Source: Deltaproteobacteria bacterium (GTDB taxonomy: Bacteria; Myxococcota_A; UBA9160; PR03). From it: a stretch of DNA of 64,000 nucleotides. The stretch's first letter is position 1; every line of letters begins with the position of its first letter. The translations under genes were made by a program, and so were the position numbers. The notes below the pieces were generated by a model. That model ran no database searches. It worked only from the letters and a program-made list of their open reading frames with translations, and had not been told where the DNA came from. This document shows, in pieces, positions 18,262 to 30,329 of this stretch. The stretch covers positions 231,546 through 295,545 of the forward strand of contig JAPSFT010000004.1 of NCBI GenBank assembly GCA_035063765.1. The letters run 5' to 3'.

Positions 18262-18608
18262 ACGCGCTTGCCCTGGCGATCGTCCTCCAGGCGGAGGGCG
18301 CCACGCCCGGCGCGCCGTCGCCGTTCGGGTTCCTGATGCCGATGGTGCTCATCTTCGGGATCTTCTACCTGCTCCTGATCCGCCCCCAGCAGAAGCGTCA
18401 GCGCGAGCACGAGCAGATGCTGAAGGCCGTCGGCCGCGGCGACCGGGTCGTCACGACGGGCGGCATCCACGGGACCGTGGTCGGCGAGTCCGACGAGGTG
18501 CTCACCGTCGAGGTGGGGATGGCCGGCAAGGAGCGCGTCCGCCTCAAGGTGGAGCGCCGCGGGATCGAGCGCGTGCTCGAGAAGAGCAAGGGAGGCGAGG
18601 GCGAGTGA
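18258..18608 (+). CDS. yajC: Preprotein translocase subunit YajC
   Basis: A 116-residue protein with a single transmembrane helix (about residues 24-41) followed by the YajC signature IRPQQKRQREHEQML and a basic domain with VVTTGGIHGTVV. It associates with SecDF-YidC at the inner membrane. GTG 18258 overlaps the spoIID stop, and the next GTG (secD) overlaps its own stop. Confidence 0.93.
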   Translation: MNALALAIVLQAEGATPGAPSPFGFLMPMVLIFGIFYLLLIRPQQKRQREHEQMLKAVGRGDRVVTTGGIHGTVVGESDEVLTVEVGMAGKERVRLKVERRGIERVLEKSKGGEGE

Positions 18609-20215
18609 GCAGCATGCGCTGGCGGGTGATCGGGGTCGTTGCGGCGCTCCTGCTGTGCGGCTGGTACACGGTGGCGAACTTCGTATCGGCCGAGACGCGC
18701 AAGGCGACGCCCTTCCTGCCCGACGACGTGATGCGCCTCGGACTCGACCTCCAGGGCGGCATCCACTGGGTGCTCGGACCGGACCTCGACGTCGCGATCG
18801 AGCACGAGCTCGACGTGATGCGCGGGGGGATCCGCGAGGAGCTCGAGGAGAAGAAGGTCGAGCCGGCCCGGATCGCGGTCGACGGGCAGCAGCTCGTGAT
18901 CGAGGCGGCGAAGCCCGAGGACCTGGAGGCGATCCGCGCCGCCGCCTCCGAGACCCGCGTCCTGCACGAGGTCGGGGCCGAGGGGCAGGCGCTCCGCTTC
19001 GAGCTCACGCCGCAGTGGCAGGCCGAAGTCCGCGAGCGCGGGATCCAGCAGGTGCTCGAGGTGCTGCGCCGCCGCGTCGACGATCCGATCCAGGGCGTCC
19101 AGGAGTCGGTGGTGACGCGCCAGGGCTCCGACCGGGTGCTGATCCAGATCCCCGGCGGCCAGCTCGACCGCGAGCAGGCCCGGGGCCTGCTGCGCCAGAC
19201 CGGCTTCCTCGAGTTCAAGCTGGTCCTCGACCGCGCGGAGAACGAGGAGTTGCTGCGCAAGAAGCACCCGGACGGGCTCCCGCCCGACACCGAGATCGTC
19301 TTCGAGCGCGAGCGCGGGCTGCCCGGGCAGAAGCCCGAGGACCGGCGCATCCTGGCCGCCTACCTGGTCCCCAAGGCGCCGGACCTGACGGGCGACTTCC
19401 TGACCGACGCCCGCTCGAGCCTCGACAACCGCTACGGCTGGATCGTGAACTTCGCCTTCAACTCCGAGGGCGCCCGCCGCTTCGCGAAGCTCACCGGCGA
19501 CAACGTGGGCAAGCAGCTCGCGATCCTGCTCGACGGGCAGGTCTACAGCGCGCCCTCCCTCCAGACCCGGATCGGTGGTGGCCGCGGCTTCATCCACGGC
19601 CGCTTCTCGTCGCAGGACGCGGCCGACCTCGCGGTGATCCTGCGCGCCGGCTCGCTGCCGATCCCGGTCCAGATCGAGGAGGAGCGCACGGTCGGCCCGG
19701 CGCTCGGCGCCGAGTCGATCCGGCGCGGCGTCAACGCCTCGATCATGGGCATGGTGCTGGTCGCGGCCTTCGCGTGCTGGTACTACAAGCTGGCGGGCGT
19801 CTACGCGACGATCGCGCTGCTCGCGAACCTGATCATGCTGATCGGGATCATGTCGATGGCGCGCGCCACGCTCACGATGCCGGGCATCGCGGGGCTCGTG
19901 CTGACCCTCGGCATGGCGATCGACGCCAACGTCATCATCTACGAGCGCATCCGCGAGGAGCTGGCGGTCGGCAAGTCGCCCCGCGCGGCGATCCGCACCG
20001 GCTTCAACAAGGCGCTCTGGACGATCCTCGACGCGCAGATCACGACGCTGCTCGTGGCGCTGGTGCTCTACCAGTACGGCACCGGGCCGATCAAGGGCTT
20101 CGCGGTCTCGCTCTCGATCGGCATCCTGACCAGCGTGTTCACGTCGATCGTGATCCCGCGCCTGCTCTTCGAGCTCTATCCCGGCAACCGGCCCGTGCAG
20201 GCCCTGTCGATCTGA
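18605..20215 (+). CDS. secD: Protein translocase subunit SecD
   Basis: A 536-residue SecD with an N-terminal transmembrane helix, LGLDLQGG at residues 45-52, a periplasmic P1 domain (about 60-340) and a C-terminal block of five helices with the RND-type core (GMAIDANVIIYERIREE). SecDF uses the proton gradient to help pull preproteins across the inner membrane. Start GTG 18605 overlaps yajC by four bases; secF follows after 11 nt. Confidence 0.96.
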   Translation: MSSMRWRVIGVVAALLLCGWYTVANFVSAETRKATPFLPDDVMRLGLDLQGGIHWVLGPDLDVAIEHELDVMRGGIREELEEKKVEPARIAVDGQQLVIEAAKPEDLEAIRAAASETRVLHEVGAEGQALRFELTPQWQAEVRERGIQQVLEVLRRRVDDPIQGVQESVVTRQGSDRVLIQIPGGQLDREQARGLLRQTGFLEFKLVLDRAENEELLRKKHPDGLPPDTEIVFERERGLPGQKPEDRRILAAYLVPKAPDLTGDFLTDARSSLDNRYGWIVNFAFNSEGARRFAKLTGDNVGKQLAILLDGQVYSAPSLQTRIGGGRGFIHGRFSSQDAADLAVILRAGSLPIPVQIEEERTVGPALGAESIRRGVNASIMGMVLVAAFACWYYKLAGVYATIALLANLIMLIGIMSMARATLTMPGIAGLVLTLGMAIDANVIIYERIREELAVGKSPRAAIRTGFNKALWTILDAQITTLLVALVLYQYGTGPIKGFAVSLSIGILTSVFTSIVIPRLLFELYPGNRPVQALSI

Positions 20216-20226
20216 GGAAACCGAAC

Positions 20227-21204
20227 GTGCCCACCCAGATCATCCCGCCGGACACGAAGATCGACTTCCTCGGCAAGGCCCGGCTCGCCGTCACCGTGTC
20301 GGTGCTGATCATCCTGGCCGGCCTCGCCTCGGCGCTGATCCAGGGCGTGCGCTGGGGCATCGACTTCGCGGGCGGCACCGAGATGCAGGTGCGCTTCGAG
20401 CAGAAGGTCGAGGACACGGGAGCCGTGCGCGACGCGGTGGAGTCGGTCGGCGTCGCCGAGCCCACCGTGGTGCGGGTCACCGAGGGTGGCCGCGAGGCCT
20501 TCACGATCAACTTCGCGAGCAAGGCCGAGGAGGAGGAGAAGCAGGGGCAGATCGCCGACCGCATCCAGGCCGCGCTCGCCGAACAGGTGGGCCCGGTCGA
20601 GGTGGAGCGCGTCGAGTTCGTGGGCCCCAAGGTGGGCGCGGAGCTGCGCCGCGACGGCACCCAGGCGATGCTGATCTCGGGGGTCCTGATCCTGCTCTAC
20701 GTGGGCCTGCGCTTCAACCTGCAGTTCGCGCCGGGCGGCGTGGTGGCGCTGATCCACGACGTGCTCGTGACGGCGTCGATCTGGCAGCTCCTCGGCCAGA
20801 CCTTCGACCTGCAGGTCCTGGCCGCGCTGCTCGCGATCATCGGCTACAGCATCAACGACACGATCGTGATCTTCGACCGCATCCGCGAGATGATCTCGAC
20901 CCACACCACCCACGACATCGTCGAGGTCACGAATCGCGCGGTGAACCTGACGCTCTCGCGGACGATCCTGACCTCGTTGCTGACGATGCTCTCGGTGATC
21001 GCCCTGCTGGCCTTCGCCGGCCCGGTGGTCTTCCCCTTCACCGCGACGATGGGGATCGGGATCATCGTAGGCTGCTACTCGACGGTGTACATCGCGTCGC
21101 CGGTGATGCTGCTGATGGAGCGCTGGCGCAGCCAACGCGACCCGAAGGCCGGCAAGGCGAAGCCGGGCGGCGGGAAGCGCGCAAAGGCGGCGCGGGCGAA
21201 CTAG
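20227..21204 (+). CDS. secF: Protein translocase subunit SecF
   Basis: A 325-residue SecF: first helix at about residues 19-38, the GIDFAGG motif at 44-50, a small periplasmic domain, then the helix bundle with GYSINDTIVIFDRIRE and the SRTILTSLLTML region. The C-terminal tail is lysine-rich. GTG 20227 is set by GAGGA 8 nt upstream. Its stop lies 11 bp from the end of the converging bactofilin gene. Confidence 0.96.
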   Translation: MPTQIIPPDTKIDFLGKARLAVTVSVLIILAGLASALIQGVRWGIDFAGGTEMQVRFEQKVEDTGAVRDAVESVGVAEPTVVRVTEGGREAFTINFASKAEEEEKQGQIADRIQAALAEQVGPVEVERVEFVGPKVGAELRRDGTQAMLISGVLILLYVGLRFNLQFAPGGVVALIHDVLVTASIWQLLGQTFDLQVLAALLAIIGYSINDTIVIFDRIREMISTHTTHDIVEVTNRAVNLTLSRTILTSLLTMLSVIALLAFAGPVVFPFTATMGIGIIVGCYSTVYIASPVMLLMERWRSQRDPKAGKAKPGGGKRAKAARAN

Positions 21205-21215
21205 CGGCGGGCTCG

Positions 21216-21881
21216 CTAGGGCAGCGCCTTCTTCTCGCCGATCGGGGCGACCGAGGCGCCGGGCGAGGGGACCGCGGTCGGGGCCGCGCCCTTCTTCACG
21301 CCCATCTCGATCGAGCCGTTCACGACGGCGCCTTCGGCCACCACCAGGCGCGGGGCGCTCACGTCGCCGTTCACGAGCCCGGTGGCCTGGATCTCGATGC
21401 GCTCGGTGGCGCTCACGTTGCCGGTCACCTTGCCCACCACCACCACGGTCTTCGCGTGCACCTCGGCGCTCACGCTGCCGTTGGCGCCGATCGTCAGCAG
21501 GTTGTTGGGCAGATCGACCCGTCCCTCGACGTGGCCCTCGATGGTCAGATCCTCGTTTCCGCTGAGATCACCCTTGAGGGAGATCGACTTGCCGATGTTC
21601 GCCATGGTTCCCCCTGCGACCGGAGTCGCGTACGACGGCTTCGTCTGCGGTTGCGGCTGCGGACCGGCTGCGGGCCGGCTCCCCTCGGCCACGGGCGGCG
21701 AGGGGGCGGACGCGCGCGCGGGGGGAGGCGGCGTCCGGGGCGCCGCGGCCGGCTCCCCCGCCGGTGCCCCCTCTCTCGGCGGCCCGCCCTTCGCAGGCCC
21801 GCCGCCCGGCGGCCCGCTCCGCGGCGGGTCGGCCAGCGGGGTGTCCTTCCCTCGGTCCTTGCCCCGGTCGAAGAGACCCAC
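21216..21881 (-). CDS. Bactofilin family cytoskeletal protein
   Basis: A 221-residue protein. The N-terminal ~90 residues are Pro/Gly/Ala-rich and probably disordered. The central domain (about 95-185) is a polymer-forming bactofilin beta-helix, with repeats such as LSGNEDLTIEGHVEGRVDL and VGKVTGNVSATERIEI. The tail is again low-complexity. Bactofilins polymerise without nucleotide and organise cell shape, peptidoglycan synthesis or chromosomes. The GTG at 21881 gives the longer form; an internal ATG (MANIGKSISLKG) would give just the beta-helix domain and cannot be excluded. Confidence 0.88.
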   Translation of the reverse strand: MGLFDRGKDRGKDTPLADPPRSGPPGGGPAKGGPPREGAPAGEPAAAPRTPPPPARASAPSPPVAEGSRPAAGPQPQPQTKPSYATPVAGGTMANIGKSISLKGDLSGNEDLTIEGHVEGRVDLPNNLLTIGANGSVSAEVHAKTVVVVGKVTGNVSATERIEIQATGLVNGDVSAPRLVVAEGAVVNGSIEMGVKKGAAPTAVPSPGASVAPIGEKKALP

Positions 21882-21914
21882 GGCGGCTCCGCCCCCCTCT
21901 AGAGCGCGCGCATG

Positions 21915-23579
21915 CTAGCGCAGCGCTCCGTGGTCATCGATGACGATGGCATTGCGCTCGAGGATCGTGCCCTGTGCGCGCTCGAGCTCGGTGATGGCGT
22001 TGTGGTACACGCGCTGCGCGAGGATCCGCTGGTTCTCGGCGGTCACCAGGTCCTCCTCGCGCTGGAGCACGTCGAAGGGGGTCGACTCGCCGTACTCGAG
22101 CCGCACCCGCTCGGCCCGGAGCTGCTCCTCGGCCGCGGCGACGCCGCGCTCGGCGGCCTCGATGCCTTCGAGAGCCGCGCGCAGGTTGCGCGCCGCACGC
22201 CGGATGTCGCTCACGATCGACTGCTCGAGGCGCTCGAGCTGGAGCCGCGCGCGGCGCAGCTCGAGCTTCGCCTGGTCGTAGTCGTTGCGGGCCCGCACGT
22301 TGCCGATCGGGATCGTGACGATCCCGCGCACGGTGAAGCTCTCGGCGGCGTCCTCGCCGAAGAAGTCGTTGTCGGCGCTGCGCCACCGGGACGGGATCCC
22401 GGGCCGTACGCTACAGGGCCCGATCAGCCCGCAGTCTTCGTTCAGGCTGCCGGCCAGACCGGTATTGCCGTAGCTGCTCTCGACGTCGAGCTGGGGCAGA
22501 CGCTGGTTGCTCGCGAACTTCATCTGGACTTCGCGCTGCTCGATGACCTTGCGGGCGAGCGCGACCTCCGGCCGGTTGGCGAAGGCTCGCTCCGTCGCGG
22601 CCTCGGGATCCACCTCGCGAACCGGGACCTCCTCGGGCGGGTCCGCGAGATCGACGGTGATCTCGCTGTCGGGCGCGAGGTAGGGCCCGAGCACGACGTC
22701 GATGAAGGCGTCGCGAGCCGAGCGCTCGGCCGCGTCGAGGGTGATCAGGTTGAACTCGCGATCGGCGACGCCCGCTTCCGCCTGGACCACCTCGACCTTC
22801 GAGACGACACCGACCTCGTACTGCGCCTCGGTCTGCTCGAGCAGGGCCTGGGCGGTCTCGAGGCTCTTCTGCGCCACCCGCCGCCCTTCGCGGGCCGCGA
22901 TCAGGGTCCAGTACGCGTCCTCGGTCGCGCGGACGATGTTCATCAGGTCGGTGCGGAACTGCTCGATCGAGGCGTCGACGCCGATCCGGGCGAGTCGCAC
23001 CGCCGTCCACGGCTCGCTCCAGAACAGACCGCGCAGCAGGGGGACGCGCAGGGTGGCGAGGAAGTCGGCGCCGAAGTTGGGGGAGAGCGTCTCGATCGAG
23101 GAGTTCGTCTTGAGCTCGGATCCACCGTAGGAGACCGAGTAGGCTCCGCCGAGCCACGGGACCAGGCCCTGGAGGCCTGCTTCGCCGTCCCAGGTGGCCT
23201 GCTTCAGGACGCCGGCGGTGAGCAGCTCGGACGCCGTCGGCGTCTCGATGTCGGCGTACCCGCCCTCGCCGAAGATCTGTGGATCGTAGGCGCCCCACGC
23301 CGCCCCGAGCTCCTTCTGCGCGATCAGCGGGCCGATCGTCACGAGCTCGACGTCGAGGTTGTTGCGGATCGCGAGCCGCACGGACTGGTTGAGACCGACG
23401 TGCAGCTCGCCGTTCACGACCGTGGGAAGGGCGCCTGCGGCGGCGGCCGGCGGGCTCGCCGGCGGGGCGGGCGGCCCCTGGGCGGTGGCGCTCCCGCCGA
23501 GGACGGCGAGTCCCCCCGCAGCGACCCAGGCCGCCGCGACCTGGCAGGCGACCCGCCAGGTCGCGATCGCTCGTCGCAT
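21915..23579 (-). CDS. TolC family outer membrane protein
   Basis: A 554-residue outer-membrane-factor protein with a signal peptide (residues 1-30, ending SATAQ). Long alpha-helical hairpins repeat in the TolC pattern (for example LIAAREGRRVAQKSLETAQ, LRAERVRLEYGESTPFDV and QRVYHNAITELERAQG). It would form a trimeric channel for an efflux pump or type I secretion, but no inner-membrane or adaptor partner is nearby. ATG 23579 follows a strong GGGAGGGA. The gene is transcribed divergently from ispD across a 76-bp region holding its promoter. Confidence 0.85.
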   Translation of the reverse strand: MRRAIATWRVACQVAAAWVAAGGLAVLGGSATAQGPPAPPASPPAAAAGALPTVVNGELHVGLNQSVRLAIRNNLDVELVTIGPLIAQKELGAAWGAYDPQIFGEGGYADIETPTASELLTAGVLKQATWDGEAGLQGLVPWLGGAYSVSYGGSELKTNSSIETLSPNFGADFLATLRVPLLRGLFWSEPWTAVRLARIGVDASIEQFRTDLMNIVRATEDAYWTLIAAREGRRVAQKSLETAQALLEQTEAQYEVGVVSKVEVVQAEAGVADREFNLITLDAAERSARDAFIDVVLGPYLAPDSEITVDLADPPEEVPVREVDPEAATERAFANRPEVALARKVIEQREVQMKFASNQRLPQLDVESSYGNTGLAGSLNEDCGLIGPCSVRPGIPSRWRSADNDFFGEDAAESFTVRGIVTIPIGNVRARNDYDQAKLELRRARLQLERLEQSIVSDIRRAARNLRAALEGIEAAERGVAAAEEQLRAERVRLEYGESTPFDVLQREEDLVTAENQRILAQRVYHNAITELERAQGTILERNAIVIDDHGALR

Positions 23580-23604
23580 GGAATCCCTCCCCCGCGCGCA
23601 CCGC

Positions 23605-23632
23605 ACGGTAGCCCGGCCGCCCGCGCCTTCAA
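23605..23632 (-). promoter_or_regulatory. Candidate sigma70 promoter for the TolC-family gene
   Basis: On the minus strand TTGAAG (23632-23627), 16 bp spacer, TACCGT (23610-23605) lie 25 nt before the ATG with a GGGAGGGA ribosome-binding site between. On the plus strand the same 76-bp spacer holds TACCTT (23642-23647), 8 nt before the ispD start. Confidence 0.45.
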
Positions 23633-23655
23633 GCAATCCGCTACCTTGCGCCGCC

Positions 23656-24333
23656 ATGCGCGTCGCGGCTCTGGTGCTGGCCGCGGGTCGCGGCGAACGG
23701 CTCGGCGCCTCCGTTCCGAAGGCCTTCCTCCCGCTCGCGGGCCGGCCCCTGGTGGTGCGCGCCATCGAAGCGCTGGCGGCCCGCCCCGAGGTGGAGCGGA
23801 TCGTCCCGGTCCTGCCGGCGGCGGACCTGGCCCGGTTCGCCGCGCTCGGGCTCGCAGGCGACGGCCGGCTCGCCCCGCCGGTGGCGGGCGGCGCCGAGCG
23901 GCAGGACTCGATGCGCGCCGGGCTCGCGGCGCTCCCCGACGGCGTGGACCTGGTCGCGGTCCACGACGCGGCGCGCCCGCTCGTGCGGCCGGAGGACGTG
24001 GGCCGGGTGATCGCCGCGGCGGCGCGCACGGGAGCGGCGCTGCTCGCCGTCCCGGTGCGCGACACCCTCAAGCGGGCGCGGGCGGGGCGCGTCACGGAGA
24101 CGCTCCCGCGCGCCGACTGCTGGGCCGCCCAGACACCCCAGGTCTTCCGCGCGGCCCTCCTGCGCGAGGCGCTCGCGAAGGCCGAGGCGGAGGGCTTCGT
24201 CGCCACCGACGACGCGCAGCTCGTCGAGCGGCTCGGCGCGCCGGTCGAGATCGTCGAGGGCGACCCGGGCAACCTGAAGATCACCTGGCCGGAGGACGTG
24301 GCGCTGGCCGAGGCAATCTGGAGGCAGCGATGA
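23656..24333 (+). CDS. ispD: 2-C-methyl-D-erythritol 4-phosphate cytidylyltransferase
   Basis: A 225-residue IspD of the MEP isoprenoid pathway; it joins CTP and methylerythritol 4-phosphate. Motifs are LAAGRGERLGASVPKAFL (CTP-binding loop with Arg and Lys22), AVHDAARPLV, and TPQVF...ATDDAQLVE with LKITWPEDVALAE at the C-terminus. The length is normal. Its stop overlaps the ispF start (ATGA), the classic ispD-ispF pair. Confidence 0.95.
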   Translation: MRVAALVLAAGRGERLGASVPKAFLPLAGRPLVVRAIEALAARPEVERIVPVLPAADLARFAALGLAGDGRLAPPVAGGAERQDSMRAGLAALPDGVDLVAVHDAARPLVRPEDVGRVIAAAARTGAALLAVPVRDTLKRARAGRVTETLPRADCWAAQTPQVFRAALLREALAKAEAEGFVATDDAQLVERLGAPVEIVEGDPGNLKITWPEDVALAEAIWRQR

Positions 24334-24821
24334 CGATCCGGGTAGGGCAGGGCTTCGACGCACACCGGCTGGCCGAGGGCCGGCCGCTCTGGCTGGGCGG
24401 GGTCGAGGTCCCCCACGAGCGTGGCCTCGAAGGCCACTCGGACGGGGACGTGCTCCTGCACGCGGTCGCGAGCGCCCTGCTCGGGGCCCTCGGCGAGGGC
24501 GACCTCGGCCTCTGGTTCCCCTCCGAAGACGAGCGCCTGCGCGACGTCCCGAGCAGCGACCTGCTCGCGCGGGTCGTGGCGCGGGTCCGCGAGCGTGGCT
24601 TCACGGTCGGCAACCTCGACACGACCGTGATCGCCCAGGAGCCCCGCCTCGGCCCGCATCGCAAGGCGATCACCGAGGCCCTCGCGAAGCAGCTCGACGT
24701 CCCGGGCGAACGCGTCAACGTGAAGATCACCAGCACCGACGCGCTCGGCGCGATCGGCCGCGGCGAGGGGATCGCGGCCCAGGCGGTGGTGCTGCTCGAG
24801 GGCAGCGACCGCGCGCGATGA
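24330..24821 (+). CDS. ispF: 2-C-methyl-D-erythritol 2,4-cyclodiphosphate synthase
   Basis: A 163-residue IspF. The zinc ligands Asp10 and His12 are in GFDAHRL and His44 is in DGDVLLHA; KITSTDALGAIGRGEG is the conserved C-terminal signature. It converts CDP-ME 2-phosphate to the cyclodiphosphate. It is coupled to ispD upstream and to cysS downstream by 4-bp overlaps. Confidence 0.96.
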   Translation: MTIRVGQGFDAHRLAEGRPLWLGGVEVPHERGLEGHSDGDVLLHAVASALLGALGEGDLGLWFPSEDERLRDVPSSDLLARVVARVRERGFTVGNLDTTVIAQEPRLGPHRKAITEALAKQLDVPGERVNVKITSTDALGAIGRGEGIAAQAVVLLEGSDRAR

Positions 24822-26205
24822 GCGGGCTGGTCCTCTTCGACACCCGCACCCGCCTCGAGCAGCGCTTCGAGCCGATCGAGCCCGGCCACGCCCGCGTCTA
24901 CACCTGCGGCCCGACCGTCTACGCCCCCCAGCACCTCGGGAACCTGCGCTCGGTGCTCTTCGCGGACCTGCTCAAGCGCGCGCTCCTGGCCGAGGGCCTG
25001 CGCGTCACCCACGTGATCAACATCACCGACGTCGGCCACCTGAGCGACGACGCCGACGCCGGTGAGGACAAGATGGAGCGCGCCGCGGCGCGCGCGGGGC
25101 GCAGCGCCGCCGAGATCGCGGCGGAGTACACCGAGCAGTGGCTGCGGGACCGCCGCCGGCTCCGCTGCCTCGAGGCGGAGGTGTACTGCAAGGCCAGCGA
25201 GCACATCGCGGAGCAGATCGCCCTGGCCCGGCGCCTCGAGGAGCGCGGCTTCACCTACCGGATCGAGGACGGGCTCTACTTCGACACCGCGAAGTTCCCG
25301 CGCTACGCCGAGTTTGCGCGCCTCGACCTGGCCGGCCAGGAGGCGGGCGCCCGGATCGGCGACGTCCCCGGCAAGCGCCACCCCGCCGACTTCGCGCTCT
25401 GGAAGTTCGCCGCCCCGGGCGTGCGCCGGCAGCAGGAGTGGGACTCGCCCTGGGGCCGCGGCTTCCCCGGCTGGCACCTCGAGTGCTCGGCGATGAGCAT
25501 CCGCTACCTCGGGATTCCCTTCGACATCCACACCGGCGGGATCGACCATGTGCCGGTCCACCACAGCAACGAGATCGCCCAGAGCGAGTGCGCCTACGAC
25601 GTCCACCCCTGGGTGAAGATCTGGATGCACAACGAGTTCCTGAACCTCGGCCAGGAGAAGGTCTCGAAGTCGAAGGGACACGCGCTGGTGCTCGACGACC
25701 TGGTCGCGCGCGGCATCGCGCCGCTCGCCTACCGCTACTTCTTCCTCCAGGCCCACTACCGGCAGCAGCAGCAGTTCTCCTTTGCCGAGGTCGAGGCGGC
25801 GGCGACCGGCTACCAGCGCCTGCTCGGCGCCGCGGCCGAGGTGCGCGAGGAGCGCGCGGCCCCCGAGCCGGCCGCCCTCGCCGAGCCCCGCGCGCGCTTC
25901 CGCGCCGCGATCCGCGCCGACCTGAACGCGCCGAAGGCGCTCGAGGCGGTCTGGTCGGTGGCGCGCAGCCCGCTCGCGGCGGCGGCGAAGCGCGCGCTGC
26001 TCCTCGAGTTCGACGAGGTGCTCGGGCTCGGCCTCGCGAGCGAGACGCCGCGCGCGGCGCGCCAGGAGCAGGACCCGCGCATCGACGCGCTGGTGGCCGA
26101 ACGCGAGGCCGCACGCGCGCGCCGGGACTTCGCCGAGGCGGATCGGATCCGCGACCTCCTGCGCGCCGAGGGGATCGAGCTCGAGGACACGCGGGAGGGG
26201 GCGCG

Positions 26206-26224
<19 letters not shown>
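24818..26224 (+). CDS. cysS: Cysteinyl-tRNA synthetase
   Basis: A 468-residue class I synthetase. Cys30 in YTCGPTVY begins the zinc site, the HIGH motif reads HLGN (39-42), GWHLECSAM carries the second zinc cysteine, [18 protein letters not shown] is characteristic, and the KMSKS loop is KVSKS at 281-285. It charges tRNA-Cys. The last 19 bp overlap the start of uvrB. Confidence 0.97.
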
Positions 26225-28290
<2,066 letters not shown>

Positions 28291-28329
28291 GGGACGGCCC
28301 GCTACCCTGCCGGCGAGCACGCGAGCCCG

Positions 28330-30258
28330 ATGAGCGAAGCCAGCCCGAGTCCCTCCGCCGCCCTCGCCGAGCGCGTCGCGGCCCTCCCGGCCGGGCCGGG
28401 CGTGTACCTCTGGAAGAACGCGCGCGGGCGGGTCCTCTACGTCGGCAAGGCGCAGAACCTGCGGGCGCGTGCGCGCTCGTACCTGCGGGCGGGCGGTGAC
28501 GGACGCCTGCGGATGCCCGCGATGGTCGAGCAGGCCGCGGACGTCGAAGTGGTGCTGACCCCGTCGGCGAAGGACGCGCTCCTGCTCGAGAACGAGCTGA
28601 TCAAGCGCCACCGGCCACCCTTCAACGTCCGCCTGCGCGACGACAAGCAGTACCTCGGCCTGCGTCTCGACCCCCGCGAGCGCTGGCCGCGGCTCACGCC
28701 GGTGCGCCGCTTCCGCACGGACGGCGCCTCCTACTTCGGTCCCTACACCTCGAGCCAGGCCCTGCGCGAGGCGCTCTCGAACCTGCGCCGGATCTTCCCG
28801 CTGCGCTCGTGCAGCGACGCGGTCTTCCGCGACTACGCGCGCCGCGGGCGCCCCTGCATCGAGTTCGAGATGAAGCGCTGCCTGGCCCCCTGCGTGGGCC
28901 GGGTGGAGGAGGCGGCCTACGCGGAGCTGGTCGCGGGCACCGCGCTCTTCCTGCGCGGCCGCTCGGGCCAGCTCCTGAAGGAGCTCCAGACGCGCATGGC
29001 CGCCGCGGCGACCGCCGAACGCTTCGAGGAGGCAGGGCGGCTGCGCGACCGCATCGCCGCGGTCGAGAAGACCCTGGCACGACAGCAGATCGTGTCGGAG
29101 CGCGGCAAGGACCGGGACGTCTTCGCGCTCGCGCGGCAGGGCGGCGAGCTCGAGCTGCACGGGTTCGCGGTGCGCGGCGGGCGGGTGGCGAGCCACGACG
29201 CGTGGTCGTTCTCGGGGGTCGAGCTCGACGACGCCGAGGCGCTCGGCTCCTTCCTCGGCCAGTACTACGGCACCCCCGACCGGGTGCCCCCGCGCGAGGT
29301 GCTGGTGGGGCTCGCGCCCGAGGGTGCCGGCGCGCTCGCCGAGCTGCTCGCCGAGCGCGCCGGCCGGCGCGTGGCGCTGCGCGTCCCGCAGCGGGGTGCG
29401 GGCGCGGAGCTCGTCGCGATGGCCGCCGCGAACGCGACGCTGCGGCTCGCGCAGCGCCTCGAGGCGCGTGCGAGCGTCCGGGCGGCCGCGGCGGAGCTCC
29501 AGGAGCGGCTCGGCCTCGCCCGCCTCCCGCGCCGGGTCGAGTGCTACGACGTCTCGACCCTCGCCGGCACGCTCGCCGTCGCGAGCCGCGTGGTCTTCGA
29601 GGACGGCCGCCCCGACAAGGCCGGCTGGCGGCGCTACCGGATCCGCGAGGCCGCGGCCGGCGACGATCTCGCCTGCCTGCGCGAGGTGCTGGCGCGCCGG
29701 CTCGCGAGGCACGAGCGCGAGCCGCTCCCCGACCTCCTCCTCGTGGACGGCGGGCGCGGGCAGGTGGCGGTGGTCGCGGCGGCGCTGCGCGACCAGGGCC
29801 TCGCCTGCGACGTCGTCGGGATCTCGAAGGAGCGCGACGAGGAGGGGCCGGCGAGCGCCGCGGGCGGCGAGCCGGGCAGCGCGCGCGCGCTGCGCGTGAA
29901 GCGCAGCGGCGGGCTCAAGGCGGAGCGCCTGCACCTGCCCGGCCGCAAGGACGCGGTGCTCCTGCCGCCGGCCTCGCAGGGCCTGCTCCTCCTGCAGCGC
30001 GTGCGCGACGAGGCACACCGCTTCGCGATCGAGTTCCAGCGCAGCCTGCGCCAGCGCGCGAACCTGGCCTCGATCCTCCAGGAGATCCCCGGCATCGGCC
30101 CCGGCAAGCGGCGCGCGCTCCTGCGCACGCTCGGCTCGCTGCGGGCGGTGCGCGAAGCCTCGCCGGAGCAGCTCGCGGCCGTGCCCGGGGTCGGCGCCGG
30201 CGATGCGCAGCGGATCCGCGCCTTCTTCGCGGATCTGGAGCGGCTGGCCGCCGGGTAG
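28330..30258 (+). CDS. uvrC: Excinuclease ABC subunit UvrC
   Basis: A 642-residue UvrC. The N-terminal GIY-YIG nuclease domain shows GPGVYLWKN and VLYVGKA (about residues 22-41); a UVR domain is near residue 220 ([15 protein letters not shown]); the RNase H-like 5'-nuclease domain has [12 protein letters not shown] and [10 protein letters not shown]; and the C-terminal helix-hairpin-helix pair is [13 protein letters not shown] and [12 protein letters not shown]. It makes both incisions at UvrB-bound damage. TACCCT at 28303-28308 is a possible own -10 element. Confidence 0.96.
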   Translation: MSEASPSPSAALAERVAALPAGPGVYLWKNARGRVLYVGKAQNLRARARSYLRAGGDGRLRMPAMVEQAADVEVVLTPSAKDALLLENELIKRHRPPFNVRLRDDKQYLGLRLDPRERWPRLTPVRRFRTDGASYFGPYTSSQALREALSNLRRIFPLRSCSDAVFRDYARRGRPCIEFEMKRCLAPCVGRVEEAAYAELVAGTALFLRGRSGQLLKELQTRMAAAATAERFEEAGRLRDRIAAVEKTLARQQIVSERGKDRDVFALARQGGELELHGFAVRGGRVASHDAWSFSGVELDDAEALGSFLGQYYGTPDRVPPREVLVGLAPEGAGALAELLAERAGRRVALRVPQRGAGAELVAMAAANATLRLAQRLEARASVRAAAAELQERLGLARLPRRVECYDVSTLAGTLAVASRVVFEDGRPDKAGWRRYRIREAAAGDDLACLREVLARRLARHEREPLPDLLLVDGGRGQVAVVAAALRDQGLACDVVGISKERDEEGPASAAGGEPGSARALRVKRSGGLKAERLHLPGRKDAVLLPPASQGLLLLQRVRDEAHRFAIEFQRSLRQRANLASILQEIPGIGPGKRRALLRTLGSLRAVREASPEQLAAVPGVGAGDAQRIRAFFADLERLAAG

Positions 30259-30329
30259 CCCCGCGCCGCCCCCGGCGCGCGGACGGAAGCGGGTCAAGGC
30301 GGCGGCGCGTCGCGCCGATTCCGGCGGCG